Origin: Frankiaceae bacterium | Lineage (GTDB): Bacteria > Actinomycetota > Actinomycetes > JAFAQI01 | NCBI GenBank assembly: GCA_030840585.1 | Contig: JAVEEG010000199.1 | Span: 1 to 35,263, forward strand | Direction: 5' to 3' | Length of the DNA: 35,263 bases | Part shown: piece after piece, positions 16,809 to 25,052 of the stretch | Layout: each line of letters opens with the position of its first letter | Position numbering within the stretch: position 1 is the stretch's first letter | Made by a program: the position numbers and the translations under genes | Notes under the pieces: model-generated | What the model was told of the DNA's origin: nothing | The model's input: only the letters and a program-made list of their open reading frames with translations | Database searches by the model: none

Positions 16809-16816
16809 GGGGTTTG

Positions 16817-19800
16817 ATGGTGTCAGCGCAGCGGTCCGGAACCCGTCGCATCGGTGCGATCATGAGCGCGGTCGTCGCCGTGAGCTTCGCTCCGGCGCTG
16901 ATCGCGGCCGGGCCGGTTGCGTACGCGACGGTGAGCACCCCGACGCTGACGTGGTCTGGCCCGATCCCGCTCATTCACAACGGCTTGAGCGCGTTCCCGA
17001 ACGCAGTCGCCTGCCCGAGCGCGGCGCAGTGCACGCTCGTCGACAACGAGGGCCAAGAAGTAACCTTCGACCCGGCCACGCCCGCGAGCGCGACGTCGTA
17101 CGTGTTCGACAGTGGCCAGTCCTATCTCGCCATTGCGTGCCCCGCGACGACCGAGTGCGTGGCGGTGGCGAACAACGGGCGCGAGATCGCGTTCAATCCG
17201 GCCGCGCCGGCCGGCGCGACGCCGAGGGTCCTCGTCGCGACGGCGCTGCGTGCCATCGCCTGCCCGATGACGACGCAATGCACCGCCGTCGACGGCACCG
17301 GCCACGAACTCACCTTCAACCCGGCGACGACCGACGCCCCGACCAACGTCACCGTCGACAGCGGCAAGCAACTCAACGGGATCGCCTGCCCGTCGTCGAG
17401 CCAGTGCACCGCCGTCGACAACAGCGGCAACGAGGTGACGTTCATCCCCACCTCGCCCGGCTCGCCCACGCCGGCCGCGATCGACGGCAGCACGGCGATG
17501 AACGGCGTGTCCTGCCCGTCGACGACCCAGTGCACGGCGGTCGACTCGTCCGGTCAGGTCGTGACGTTCAACCCGACGAGTCCAGGTACGCCGACGCCGG
17601 TCAGCATCGACAGCGGCCAGATTCTCACCGACATCATGTGCCCGTCCGCGAGCCGATGCGTCACGATCGACTTCGCGCATCACGAGTACGCGTTCGATCC
17701 GACGAATGTCGGAACGCCCACGCAGAACACCATCGGCGCGACGTTCCTGCTCACGTCACTGGACTGTCCGTCGACGACGCAGTGCACGTTCGTGGACAAC
17801 GGTGGCCGGACGGCGACGGTCGACCCAACCGCGCCCGGAAGTCCCACCCTCGTGCTGATCGACGGTCGCGCCACCATGATCGGCGTGTCCTGCCCGGCGG
17901 CCACCCAGTGCACCGCGATCGACAACTCCACCCGCACGGTCACGTTCGACCCGACCACCGGCGTCGTGTCGACGCCGGCGACCGCCGTCATCACGACCGG
18001 CTCGCTCAAGGGCATCGCCTGCCCGTCGACAACTCAATGCACGACGGTCGACTCCAACGCGACAGAGGAGACGTTCAACCCGGCGACCCCGGGCACGCAC
18101 ACGTCGGTGGGGATGGGCAACGGAGGGGCGGCCGGCGTCGCCTGCCCGTCGACGACGCTCTGTGTCTCCATTGATACGTCGGGCGAGCGGTCGACGTTCA
18201 ACCCGACGAACGCCTCGCCCATGGCGCTGACCGTCGACTTCGCACAGACGACGAGTGCCCTCGCTTGCCCGTCGACCACGCAGTGCACGACGGTCCACTA
18301 CGCGGGCGGGTTCGTCACGTTCGGCCCGAACGACAACCCGTCCACGACTTACGCTCCGACGACGATCGACTCCGGTCAGCGGCTGTTCGGTATCGCCTGC
18401 CCGTCGACCACGAAGTGCGTCGCGGTCGACTGGATCGGCCAGACGGTGGTGTTCAGTCCGAACTTCCCGAGCAATCCGACGGTCACGCTGCTCGACAGCG
18501 GCAAGGTCTTCAACGCGGTGGCATGCGCATCGACCACGCTGTGCGTCGCGGTCGACAGCGCTAACCGCGTGTTCGAGGGCGACCCGGCGCAGCCGGCCGG
18601 CTGGAACATGCAGACGTTGTCGCAGGCGGTCAGCATGCAAGCGGTCTCATGCCCGACGGTCACCGAGTGCGTCGCGACCGACGGGCTGGGCAACGCGTTC
18701 ATCGGCCGCGCGTTGCCGGTGAACACATCGTTGCCGTCGATCACCGGTACCAAGACGCAAGGGCAACAGCTCACCGCGGTGGACGGTTCGTGGACCAACA
18801 CTCCGACGAGCTTCGCCTACCAGTGGGAGGACTGCGACAACGCCGGTGCGAACTGTACGTCGATCGGCGGTGCGATCGGGTCGACGTACGTGTTGCAGGG
18901 AAGCGACGCCGGGCACACGATCCGCCTGATCGTGACTGCCACCAACGCCGTCGGGACCGGTCAGCCCGCGACATCGGCCGCGACGTCAGTGGTGCTACCG
19001 CTGCCGCCGGGTAACGTCGCCCCACCGACGATCTCGGGGAACCCCAGCCAGGGACAGATGCTCACCGAGGGCGCGGGTACGTGGTCCAACAACCCAACCG
19101 GCTTCACCTACCAATGGCAGGACTGTGACAGCGCCGGCGCCAACTGCACGGCGATCGGCAGCGCGACCGCGTCGACGTACACGCTGCAAGCCGGCGATGT
19201 CGGGCACACGATCCGAGTGACCGAGACGGCGAGCAATGCGGGCGGCTCCAGCAGCGCCGTGCCGTCGGCGCAGACCGCGGTCATCTCGCCGCCGGACACC
19301 ACCGCGCCGACCGTGCAGTTCGATGCCGAACCGGCCAACCCAACGGCGAGTCGAAGCGCCCACTTCGCCTTCAGTGCCACGGATAGCTCGCCGCCGGTGA
19401 CGTTCAGCTGCCAGCTGGACAGCGCACCGTCGAGCGGGTGCGCCTCGCCGGTCGACCTCTCGTCACTGGCCGACGGGCTGCACACGTTCACGGTTACGGC
19501 GACCGACGCCGCGTCGAACGCATCGTCGCCCCTCGCGTACCAGTGGCGGGTCGACGGCACTGCGCCGACGGCGACGCTGAAGACACCGACGCTGCCCTTC
19601 GTGCTCTCGTTGACGACGCCGGTCACCTGGAGCGGTGCCGACAGCGGCGCCGGCGTTGCGAGCTACCAGCTCCGCTACCAACGCGCCGTGTGGAACAACA
19701 AGTTCGGCCCGTGGACCTATCCGACTGCCTGGCAGTCGTTGCACGGGACCAGCCTCAGCCCGTCGCTGTCGGTCGGGTACACGTACTGCTTCTCGGTGCG

Positions 19801-20212
19801 CAGCGTCGACGCGGCCGGCAACCTGTCGGCGTGGACGGCGAGCAAGTGCACGGAGCGCCCGCTCGACGACCGAGCCGGCACGGTGTCAACCGGATGGACC
19901 CGCGGGACGAGTAGCGCGTACTACCTCAGCACCTACACGCAGACGACTGGTCTGAACAAGACCATCACGATCACCAGCGCGCATCTCGACCGGATCGGCA
20001 TCGTCGCGACCAAGTGCGTGACCTGTGGCACGGTCGCGATTTACGTCGGAAACACTCGCATCGGCACCGTCAGCCTCTACAGCAAGACCACGGTGCGCAA
20101 GGCCATCATCGCCCTGCCGAAGTTCAGCCTTCGGACCGGCAACGTGACCGTGAAGGTGCTCACGTCCGGCAAGCTGGTCCAGCTCGACGGGTTCGCCGTA
20201 AGCCAAGCCTGA
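16817..20212 (+). CDS. Large exported repeat protein with Ig-like domains
   Basis: 1131 residues from ATG 16817 (GTG 16820 is possible). Signal peptide about 1-38. Residues about 60-630 hold 14 repeats of about 40 residues with the core I-A-C-P-S-T-T-Q-C-T-A-V-D followed by G-x-x-V-T-F-N-P; the two cysteines of each repeat are probably disulphide-bonded, and the pattern suggests a beta-propeller or solenoid. Two tandem Ig-like domains follow (about 637-730 and 734-825, each with YQW-[EQ]-DCDxAGANC), then a bacterial Ig/adhesin-type domain (about 830-915), an Fn3-like domain (about 920-1015) and a C-terminal beta domain with CVTC. No anchor motif is seen, so it is secreted or wall-associated. 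Adhesion or matrix binding is inference. Confidence 0.85.
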   Translation: MVSAQRSGTRRIGAIMSAVVAVSFAPALIAAGPVAYATVSTPTLTWSGPIPLIHNGLSAFPNAVACPSAAQCTLVDNEGQEVTFDPATPASATSYVFDSGQSYLAIACPATTECVAVANNGREIAFNPAAPAGATPRVLVATALRAIACPMTTQCTAVDGTGHELTFNPATTDAPTNVTVDSGKQLNGIACPSSSQCTAVDNSGNEVTFIPTSPGSPTPAAIDGSTAMNGVSCPSTTQCTAVDSSGQVVTFNPTSPGTPTPVSIDSGQILTDIMCPSASRCVTIDFAHHEYAFDPTNVGTPTQNTIGATFLLTSLDCPSTTQCTFVDNGGRTATVDPTAPGSPTLVLIDGRATMIGVSCPAATQCTAIDNSTRTVTFDPTTGVVSTPATAVITTGSLKGIACPSTTQCTTVDSNATEETFNPATPGTHTSVGMGNGGAAGVACPSTTLCVSIDTSGERSTFNPTNASPMALTVDFAQTTSALACPSTTQCTTVHYAGGFVTFGPNDNPSTTYAPTTIDSGQRLFGIACPSTTKCVAVDWIGQTVVFSPNFPSNPTVTLLDSGKVFNAVACASTTLCVAVDSANRVFEGDPAQPAGWNMQTLSQAVSMQAVSCPTVTECVATDGLGNAFIGRALPVNTSLPSITGTKTQGQQLTAVDGSWTNTPTSFAYQWEDCDNAGANCTSIGGAIGSTYVLQGSDAGHTIRLIVTATNAVGTGQPATSAATSVVLPLPPGNVAPPTISGNPSQGQMLTEGAGTWSNNPTGFTYQWQDCDSAGANCTAIGSATASTYTLQAGDVGHTIRVTETASNAGGSSSAVPSAQTAVISPPDTTAPTVQFDAEPANPTASRSAHFAFSATDSSPPVTFSCQLDSAPSSGCASPVDLSSLADGLHTFTVTATDAASNASSPLAYQWRVDGTAPTATLKTPTLPFVLSLTTPVTWSGADSGAGVASYQLRYQRAVWNNKFGPWTYPTAWQSLHGTSLSPSLSVGYTYCFSVRSVDAAGNLSAWTASKCTERPLDDRAGTVSTGWTRGTSSAYYLSTYTQTTGLNKTITITSAHLDRIGIVATKCVTCGTVAIYVGNTRIGTVSLYSKTTVRKAIIALPKFSLRTGNVTVKVLTSGKLVQLDGFAVSQA
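17005..18700 (+). repeat. 14 tandem coding repeats (about 120-135 bases each)
   Basis: Each unit encodes [IVL]-x-C-P-[SA]-x-[TS]-x-C-x-x-[VI]-D and a hydrophobic strand. Many units share the DNA core TGCCCGTCGACGAC. Units 4, 5, 9, 11 and 12 are close in sequence while 6, 13 and 14 have drifted, consistent with expansion by duplication followed by divergence. Confidence 0.85.
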
Positions 20213-20233
20213 CGGTCACCCGCCGTACATCCG

Positions 20234-21655
20234 CTAGCGCGGGTGCACGGCGTGCGGCGTACCGGACACCACTACCGCACCGGACGCATCGAGGGCTCGC
20301 CAGTGCAGCTCGCCGCTGCTCGGCACGATCGCGCGGGCGAGGTTGTCGTGCGCGACCATCGGATGCCACGGCCCGGAGCCGACCTGCCACTGCGCAAACG
20401 CGCCGTCGGCGACGATGACGTCGAGGGTCCGGCCGCGCGGCGTGGGCACCTCGACCGCCAGCGCGGCCAACTGCCCGCCCGGTGGTACGACGTCGATCAC
20501 TGTCCCGCCGGCCCATTCGGGCCGGTCGACGTAGGCGAGCAGGCGCGTCGGCTCGCTGCCGGCTTGGAAGTACTCGAGGTAGATCCCGGTCTCGTCGGGC
20601 AGGACGCCGGACCACGTGGGCCCGTACGAGTTCGTTTCGTTCGGCAGGAACGTGTCGGTGTAGAGCCCTACCTCGCCGGCGAACTCCCACCACTCGTGGT
20701 TAGTCAAGACGCCGCTGTCGAGCAGGTTGTGCCAACTTCCCTTCGGGTTCGCGCTGACGGTCCGATGCCCGCCGACCGACACCGAGCAGCTATTGCCGTC
20801 GCACGACGCGTTGTCAGAAGAGTCCGCGCCGGGTGGCTGGTCCTCGCCGGGGTCGAACTCGTGCACGATCGGCAAGCCTTCCGGCGATCCGACCGGGAAG
20901 AAGTTACCCAGCGGCCGAGCGCCGTCGCCGTCACCGCCGGCTCGTACTCGCGTCGACATCAGCGCGTCGACGTGCACGAGCGACGCGGCCCCGTCGACCG
21001 CGGGCAGGTTGTGCCAGCCGGTCGTCTCGTCCCGCCACTGCAGCCGCTTGGTGCCGGGTGCCGTGACGACGACGAGCAAGTCGTCGTCGGACTTGCGCGG
21101 CGTATGCCGGGGCGCGTCGATCGCGATCAGCCCGGCCGCGTCACCGGTCGGCGCGAGTACGTCGGCGACCAGATGCAGCCGGTGCCGGAACACGGTCGTG
21201 CTGGTCGCGTCGGTGTCGAACTCCGCGATCCGCCGATGCCCCGCGGCATCGACGCCGGTGAGGACGACGACGTCGCCGGCGATCGTGTGATCGGCGTACA
21301 TCACCGTCACATCGCGGTGCGGCAGTTCGCGCGCGGGCAGCCCCGCGGCCTCCCACGTGCGCATTGCTGCGGTCGTCAACGCGGTGTCGCCGGCGAGTGA
21401 TCCCCGCGCCGGCCACGCCGCCGGGCCGCCCTTGGCGGCGGGCACTCCACTCGGCCCGTGCTCGACGACGACGACGGCCGCACCAACGATGAGCGCTACG
21501 GCGGCGGCCGCCGCGGCGGTCGGGAAGGCCGGCAGCCAGTGCCGCGACCGCGCCCGGTAGTCGGGTCCGGCCGGCAGGGCCGGGATCGGCTCGTCTCGCA
21601 GGGCCGTGAGCAGCTCGCGCCGTACCCGGTCCTCGACGCTCTTGAGATCGGTCAT
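20234..21655 (-). CDS. Membrane-anchored partner of the SigE-family sigma factor (possible anti-sigma protein)
   Basis: 473 residues starting MTDLKSVEDRVRRELL. A cytoplasmic N-terminus of about 42 residues precedes one membrane helix (about 43-66, AAAAAAVALIVGAAVVVV). The remaining 400 residues are extracellular and beta-rich, with an NASCDGNSC motif (two cysteines). The ATG overlaps the sigma stop (ATGA), so the pair is translationally coupled. Position and layout suggest an anti-sigma/sensor protein. However the zinc-binding anti-sigma motif (H-x3-C-x2-C) is not present in the short cytoplasmic part. The gene ends 21 bases from the convergent repeat-protein gene. Confidence 0.75.
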   Translation of the reverse strand: MTDLKSVEDRVRRELLTALRDEPIPALPAGPDYRARSRHWLPAFPTAAAAAAVALIVGAAVVVVEHGPSGVPAAKGGPAAWPARGSLAGDTALTTAAMRTWEAAGLPARELPHRDVTVMYADHTIAGDVVVLTGVDAAGHRRIAEFDTDATSTTVFRHRLHLVADVLAPTGDAAGLIAIDAPRHTPRKSDDDLLVVVTAPGTKRLQWRDETTGWHNLPAVDGAASLVHVDALMSTRVRAGGDGDGARPLGNFFPVGSPEGLPIVHEFDPGEDQPPGADSSDNASCDGNSCSVSVGGHRTVSANPKGSWHNLLDSGVLTNHEWWEFAGEVGLYTDTFLPNETNSYGPTWSGVLPDETGIYLEYFQAGSEPTRLLAYVDRPEWAGGTVIDVVPPGGQLAALAVEVPTPRGRTLDVIVADGAFAQWQVGSGPWHPMVAHDNLARAIVPSSGELHWRALDASGAVVVSGTPHAVHPR

Positions 21656-22161
21656 TGTCCGCCTCCGGAGAGGTACTCGTGCGGGAGCGCGCGGCGCATC
21701 GTTTCCAGCGCCCGGCTGCAATGGCTCTTGACCGTGCCGACGCTGATGCCGAGTGTCTCGGCGGTCTGCGCTTCGGTGAGGTCTTCGTAGTAGCGCAACA
21801 CGACGACGGCGCGTTGCATGCGCGGCAGTTCTCGGATCACGGCGAGCAGGTCATGTCGCATCGCCGGATCGTGTGGTCGCGGATCGATCCGTTCCGGCGG
21901 CTCGGCGACCGCGACCACGCTGGCCGGCTGCTGGCGGCGGTCCCGCAGCACACTCGTCATCAGCACGCGTTTCGCGTACGCGTCGGCCCGCTCCATCGCC
22001 CGCACCCGCGGCCACCGCCGCCACAGCTCGACCATGGTCGTCTGAACGGCGTCGGCGGCACTTGCGCGATCGCCGCCGTACATCAACAAGGCCGTCCGGT
22101 AGAGCGGGACCGAGCGAGCCGCGACGAAGCGGTCGAAGTCCTCCTCCGAGCGGCGCATCAT
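21652..22161 (-). CDS. SigE-family (ECF) RNA polymerase sigma factor
   Basis: 169 residues from ATG 22161, with GGGGAC upstream; ATG 22158 and GTG 22173 are alternatives. Region 2 spans about 8-75 (FDRFVAARSVPLYRTALLM, then VQTTMVELWRRWPRV). Region 4 spans about 105-160 (LPRMQRAVVVLRYYEDLTE, ETLGISVGTVKSHCSRALE) and contains the helix-turn-helix for the -35 element. This matches the actinobacterial SigE family of group IV sigma factors. It directs polymerase to a small regulon, probably under control of the coupled downstream membrane protein. Its target promoter cannot be deduced here. Confidence 0.92.
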   Translation of the reverse strand: MMRRSEEDFDRFVAARSVPLYRTALLMYGGDRASAADAVQTTMVELWRRWPRVRAMERADAYAKRVLMTSVLRDRRQQPASVVAVAEPPERIDPRPHDPAMRHDLLAVIRELPRMQRAVVVLRYYEDLTEAQTAETLGISVGTVKSHCSRALETMRRALPHEYLSGGGQ

Positions 22162-22416
22162 CAGTGTCCCCACATCCTCGTCAAAGCCGCAAACCCCACG
22201 AAACGGTTGTCATCCCGATCGAGGAAATTGCGAGCGAGGGGGCGTTGAGTGCGCCGCCGGATACTCAGTGCAGATGTTCTTAGCAAGTCCCCGCGGGTTT
22301 CTACAACACGCGTCTGAGCCGACGACTGGTCCCCCCCGGGTCTCGCGGTCGATCCGCCGATACTTGCCGGGTTTCGTCTGGGCCAAGTGGCTGAAAGAGC
22401 CCGAGCTGGTTAGCGG

Positions 22417-22463
22417 GTAGCGATTGCCGGTCGGCCCGATGCGAATTGACCGGCAACCGCTAC
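22417..22463. other. Long stem-loop, motif copy 2, in the 519-base gap before a secreted-protein gene
   Basis: GTAGCG-a-TTGCCGGTC (22417-22432) pairs with GACCGGCAA-c-CGCTAC (22448-22463): 15 of 16 positions pair around a 15-base loop. Bases 22425-22464 match copy 1 at 15194-15233 in both arms and in the following CTACA, with an unrelated loop. It lies 217 bases upstream of the secreted-protein gene at 22681 and 255 bases from the divergent sigma gene. The rest of the gap (22162-22680) shows no gene that I can support; a run of C (CCCCCCCGGG near 22332) and a purine-rich stretch are the only other features. Confidence 0.5.
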
Positions 22464-22680
22464 ATCGCACGCCGGACACGCGACCTCATCGCTGATGCTC
22501 GAAGGTTTTTCATACTCGCACGTAAGCATCGGGCCCATTTCGAGGTAATGCATGCGAAACATCTGGAGACCGAGCGCCGTGGTGGCGCCGGCTCTATAGG
22601 GGGCTCAGCGAGCGGTTCAGTGTGCGTCCGAGTCTTCGGCTCCGCGTCCTGCGGGGCTCTCGGACCGAAACGGAGGGGAA

Positions 22681-23550
22681 ATGAGAAAGACAGTAGGCAG
22701 GGTGCTTCTCGCCGGCACCGCAACGGCAGTCGTCACGGTGTTGGTGCCTTCGGCGAGTGCGGGGCCCGGCGACACGGTCCACGGTGGATGCTTCACCCAC
22801 ACGGCGTCGAACGCAGTGGTAACCCAGGGCCAGACACAAGGCGTCCTCGGGGTCCAAGCCGTCATGACCAACGACAGCAACGCCCCGGACGCGAGCGGTC
22901 GGATCGACTGCAAGATTCAGGTCAACGGGGTGGACACGGCGGGTGGCTACATCACTGTCGCTGCCAACGCGGCCGGCGTCGTTCAGGGTCAGCAGCAAAT
23001 CAGTTACGACGATCAGGGCGGCACCCTCCCAACTTCGCTGTGCGAGAGGGACAGCTTCGGCGATGGGGACAGCACGGGCTGGTACTGCGATGGCCAGGCG
23101 CCGATCCCGTCGCCCCCGCCGGTGCCGACCGACGTCGACGGCGCCTATTGCCCGTACGGTTCGATCACCGGTACCGGCAACTGGACCACGCCGGTGACGG
23201 CAGTGGTGAGCCCGCACGTGTTCACCTGGGACACCAATGCCAGCTGCGCCGGCGCCGATGAAGGGGGCGCCTACCACATCGTGTTCCAAGGCACTTCGAA
23301 CGATGCGTGCACTGCCGGTACGGGTGCCGGCACGCTGGCCGGTGACGGACCGGAAGGCCCGATCGCCGGGTCGTTCACGTTCTACCGTGGCGGGATCCAC
23401 CTGTACATCTCCGGCAGCTACGCCAGCGGCGGCGAGCAGCACAGCCTGCAGTATTGGATCGACGTGCTGCCTTCCACTGACGCGGTGTGCAGCTACACGA
23501 CTGCACAGCTACTCGCTCATGGCGCGATGTACGACCAGTACACGCCCTAG
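22681..23550 (+). CDS. Secreted Cys-rich protein, unknown function
   Basis: 289 residues. A clear ribosome site (GGAGGGG just before the ATG) and a signal peptide (about 1-27, LLAGTATAVVTVLVPSASA) mark the start. The mature protein contains about ten cysteines (GGCFTH, IDCKIQ, SLCERD, WYCDGQ, AYCPYG, ASCAGA, DACTAG, AVCSYT) and aromatic-rich beta segments such as GGAYHIVFQGTSND and SFTFYRGGIHLYI. It resembles uncharacterised exported actinobacterial proteins; no catalytic motif seen. It is followed by a strong hairpin terminator, so it is probably monocistronic, with a long leader containing the stem-loop at 22417-22463. Confidence 0.78.
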   Translation: MRKTVGRVLLAGTATAVVTVLVPSASAGPGDTVHGGCFTHTASNAVVTQGQTQGVLGVQAVMTNDSNAPDASGRIDCKIQVNGVDTAGGYITVAANAAGVVQGQQQISYDDQGGTLPTSLCERDSFGDGDSTGWYCDGQAPIPSPPPVPTDVDGAYCPYGSITGTGNWTTPVTAVVSPHVFTWDTNASCAGADEGGAYHIVFQGTSNDACTAGTGAGTLAGDGPEGPIAGSFTFYRGGIHLYISGSYASGGEQHSLQYWIDVLPSTDAVCSYTTAQLLAHGAMYDQYTP

Positions 23551-23565
23551 CAGTACTTTCCCTTT

Positions 23566-23599
23566 GCGGGGTGTCGGCCGTACCTGGCCGATACCCCGC
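23566..23599. terminator. GC-rich hairpin between secreted-protein gene and tRNA-Lys
   Basis: GCGGGGTGTCGGCC pairs with GGCCGATACCCCGC (14 base pairs including one G-U) around the 6-base loop GTACCT. It starts 16 bases after the stop of the secreted-protein gene and lies 31 bases beyond the 3-prime end of the convergent tRNA gene, so it can serve both. No T-run follows, as is common for high-GC actinobacterial terminators. Confidence 0.65.
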
Positions 23600-23629
23600 A
23601 ATCGGGGACGGGCCGTGAGGGTCTTTGAG

Positions 23630-23703
23630 TGCGCCGCCAGGGACTCGAACCCCGGACCCGCTGATTAAGAGTCAGCTGCTCTAACCAACTGAGCTAGCGG
23701 CGC
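23630..23703 (-). tRNA. tRNA-Lys (anticodon CTT)
   Basis: The reverse strand folds as a 74-base cloverleaf: acceptor arms GCGCCGC and GCGGCGC pair fully, the D-arm reads GCTCAGTTGGTTAGAGC, the anticodon arm is CTGAC-TCTTAAT-CAG with loop CTCTTAA (anticodon CTT, Lys), and the T-arm holds GGTTCGAGTCC. The discriminator base is A. CCA is not encoded. The thioesterase gene begins divergently a short distance beyond the 5-prime end. Confidence 0.97.
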
Positions 23704-23757
23704 GTGCGGACCAGCCTAGCAGCGATGGACCGGCCGCCGCGTGCCACGCTGACAGCC

Positions 23758-24183
23758 GTGCCCGACGACCCCACCGACCTCGCGCGGCGCTGCGCGGAGG
23801 CGATGTACGCCAAGGACATCGCCAGCCAGACCCTCGGCATCACCATCGACGCGGTCGGACCCGGCACCGCGCGGGCGACCATGGCCGTCCGCGCCGACAT
23901 GCTCAACGGCCACGGCATCTGTCACGGCGGCTATGTCTTCACCCTCGCCGACACCGCGTTCGCCTTCGCCTGCAACAGCTACGACGACGTGACAGTCGCC
24001 GCCGGCGCGGACGTCACGTTCCTGGCGCCGGTCGAGGCCGGCACGACACTGGTCGCGACCGCGGTGGAGCGGGCGAGACGCGGCCGGTCGGGCCTGTACG
24101 ACGTCGCCGTCGCGACCGAAGCGGGGGACGTCGTCGCCGAGTTCCGCGGCCGCAGCCGTAGCCTCGGCCGCCCGCTGCTCTGA
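23758..24183 (+). CDS. paaI: PaaI-type hydroxyphenylacetyl-CoA thioesterase (hotdog fold)
   Basis: 141 residues from GTG 23758, the usual PaaI length; ATG 23725 is an alternative that would lie within 22 bases of the tRNA gene. The hotdog motif NGHGICHGGYVFTLADTAF has His56-Gly-Gly and the catalytic Asp65 on the central helix. The protein forms a tetramer in the cytoplasm and hydrolyses ring-hydroxylated phenylacetyl-CoA thioesters that would otherwise trap CoA. The paaABCDE operon lies about 5.5 kb away, which supports this role, but a more general acyl-CoA thioesterase is possible. No ribosome site is clear. Confidence 0.85.
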   Translation: MPDDPTDLARRCAEAMYAKDIASQTLGITIDAVGPGTARATMAVRADMLNGHGICHGGYVFTLADTAFAFACNSYDDVTVAAGADVTFLAPVEAGTTLVATAVERARRGRSGLYDVAVATEAGDVVAEFRGRSRSLGRPLL

Positions 24184-24210
24184 CCCGAGCCGAGCTCGCG
24201 CTCACCCCAC

Positions 24211-24289
24211 CCCCACTTCGGAGGGCTGGTGACCACGACACGCCGACGGCAGGCCCTGGATCTGGCCACCAGGTCTCCGAAGTGCGGGG
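24211..24289. other. Two-tier inverted repeat between convergent genes
   Basis: CACTTCGGAG (24214-24223) pairs with CTCCGAAGTG (24275-24284); CTGGTG (24226-24231) pairs with CACCAG (24267-24272) inside it. CCC/GGG extends the base past one bulged C. A 35-base apical region remains. It fills the 117-base gap between the thioesterase and SDR stops, so it may be a bidirectional terminator, although it is larger than a usual one. Confidence 0.5.
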
Positions 24290-24300
24290 AACTCAAGCGG

Positions 24301-25047
24301 TCAGCGGGTGGCGCGCATCCGGTGGTAGAGCCGGGGCGCGACCGTGCGCAGCACCGGCGCGACCAACGGGAGCGCCGCGCAGTTGATCTCGATCCGCTCG
24401 TCGCCCAGCCGGCGCAACACCAATCGGGAGACCTGCTCCTCGGTCCGGCGCGCGGGCCGCGGCGGCATCGCCAGCCCGCCGGACTGCACGGCGTACAGCC
24501 CCATCTCTGTCGGCACCCAGCCCGGGTAAATGACATGCAGCCGCACGCCGTCGCGCCGCGCCTCGTAGGCCAGGCTCTCGGTCGCCGCGGACAGCGCCGC
24601 CTTCGACGCGCAGTAGTCGCCGGCGCCCGGTCCGGGGGAGCGCGCGTCGTCTGACGACATGTTCGCGATCACGCCACGGCGCCGCGCGCGCATGCCGGGC
24701 AGCACCGCGAGCATCCCCGCGTACGCCGCGAAGAAGTTCAGCTCCATCACCTGCCGGGTGTGATCCAACGACGGCATCTCCTGCCGCACGATGCCGCCCA
24801 TCCCGGCGACGTTGAGCAACACGTCGACCGGCCCGTACGACGACTCGATCTCCGCGAGCAGTTCGACGTACGACGGCACGTCGGCGAGGTTGCAGACGCG
24901 GTACGGAATTCCCAGTGATTGCAACCGATCCTCGCGCCGCGCGACCCCGATGACGGTGGCGCCGGCAGCGGCGAGGTCGAGCGCGAGCCGGCGGCCCAGC
25001 CCCGACGACGCCCCGGTCACGACGGCGACCTGCCCGCGATAGTCCAT
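24301..25047 (-). CDS. Short-chain dehydrogenase/reductase (SDR)
   Basis: 248 residues. The dinucleotide site is TGASSGLG (11-18), followed by NLAD near 55, NVAGMGG near 84, the catalytic Ser in NMSSDDA and Tyr-x3-Lys in DYCASKAAL. It is a classical SDR that reduces a ketone or oxidises an alcohol with NAD(P); VARRED after the second strand favours NADP. The substrate is unknown. It starts five bases after the ABC ATPase stop and is probably the last gene of that operon. Confidence 0.92.
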   Translation of the reverse strand: MDYRGQVAVVTGASSGLGRRLALDLAAAGATVIGVARREDRLQSLGIPYRVCNLADVPSYVELLAEIESSYGPVDVLLNVAGMGGIVRQEMPSLDHTRQVMELNFFAAYAGMLAVLPGMRARRRGVIANMSSDDARSPGPGAGDYCASKAALSAATESLAYEARRDGVRLHVIYPGWVPTEMGLYAVQSGGLAMPPRPARRTEEQVSRLVLRRLGDERIEINCAALPLVAPVLRTVAPRLYHRMRATR

Positions 25048-25052
25048 GGCGG

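Noticed and set aside
17005-18700. Regular DNA repeats considered as a CRISPR array
   Set aside because: Units of about 120-135 bases lie in one open frame and vary by codon; no short identical repeats with unique spacers. No CRISPR array seen in the window.
22162-22680. Known riboswitch (c-di-AMP or c-di-GMP class) before the secreted-protein gene
   Set aside because: These classes often precede secreted proteins in actinobacteria, but I could not match their conserved core bases; only the shared stem-loop is supportable.
23630-23703. tRNA-Lys as an integration site of a genomic island
   Set aside because: No second copy of the tRNA 3-prime end, integrase or transposase is visible in the window.
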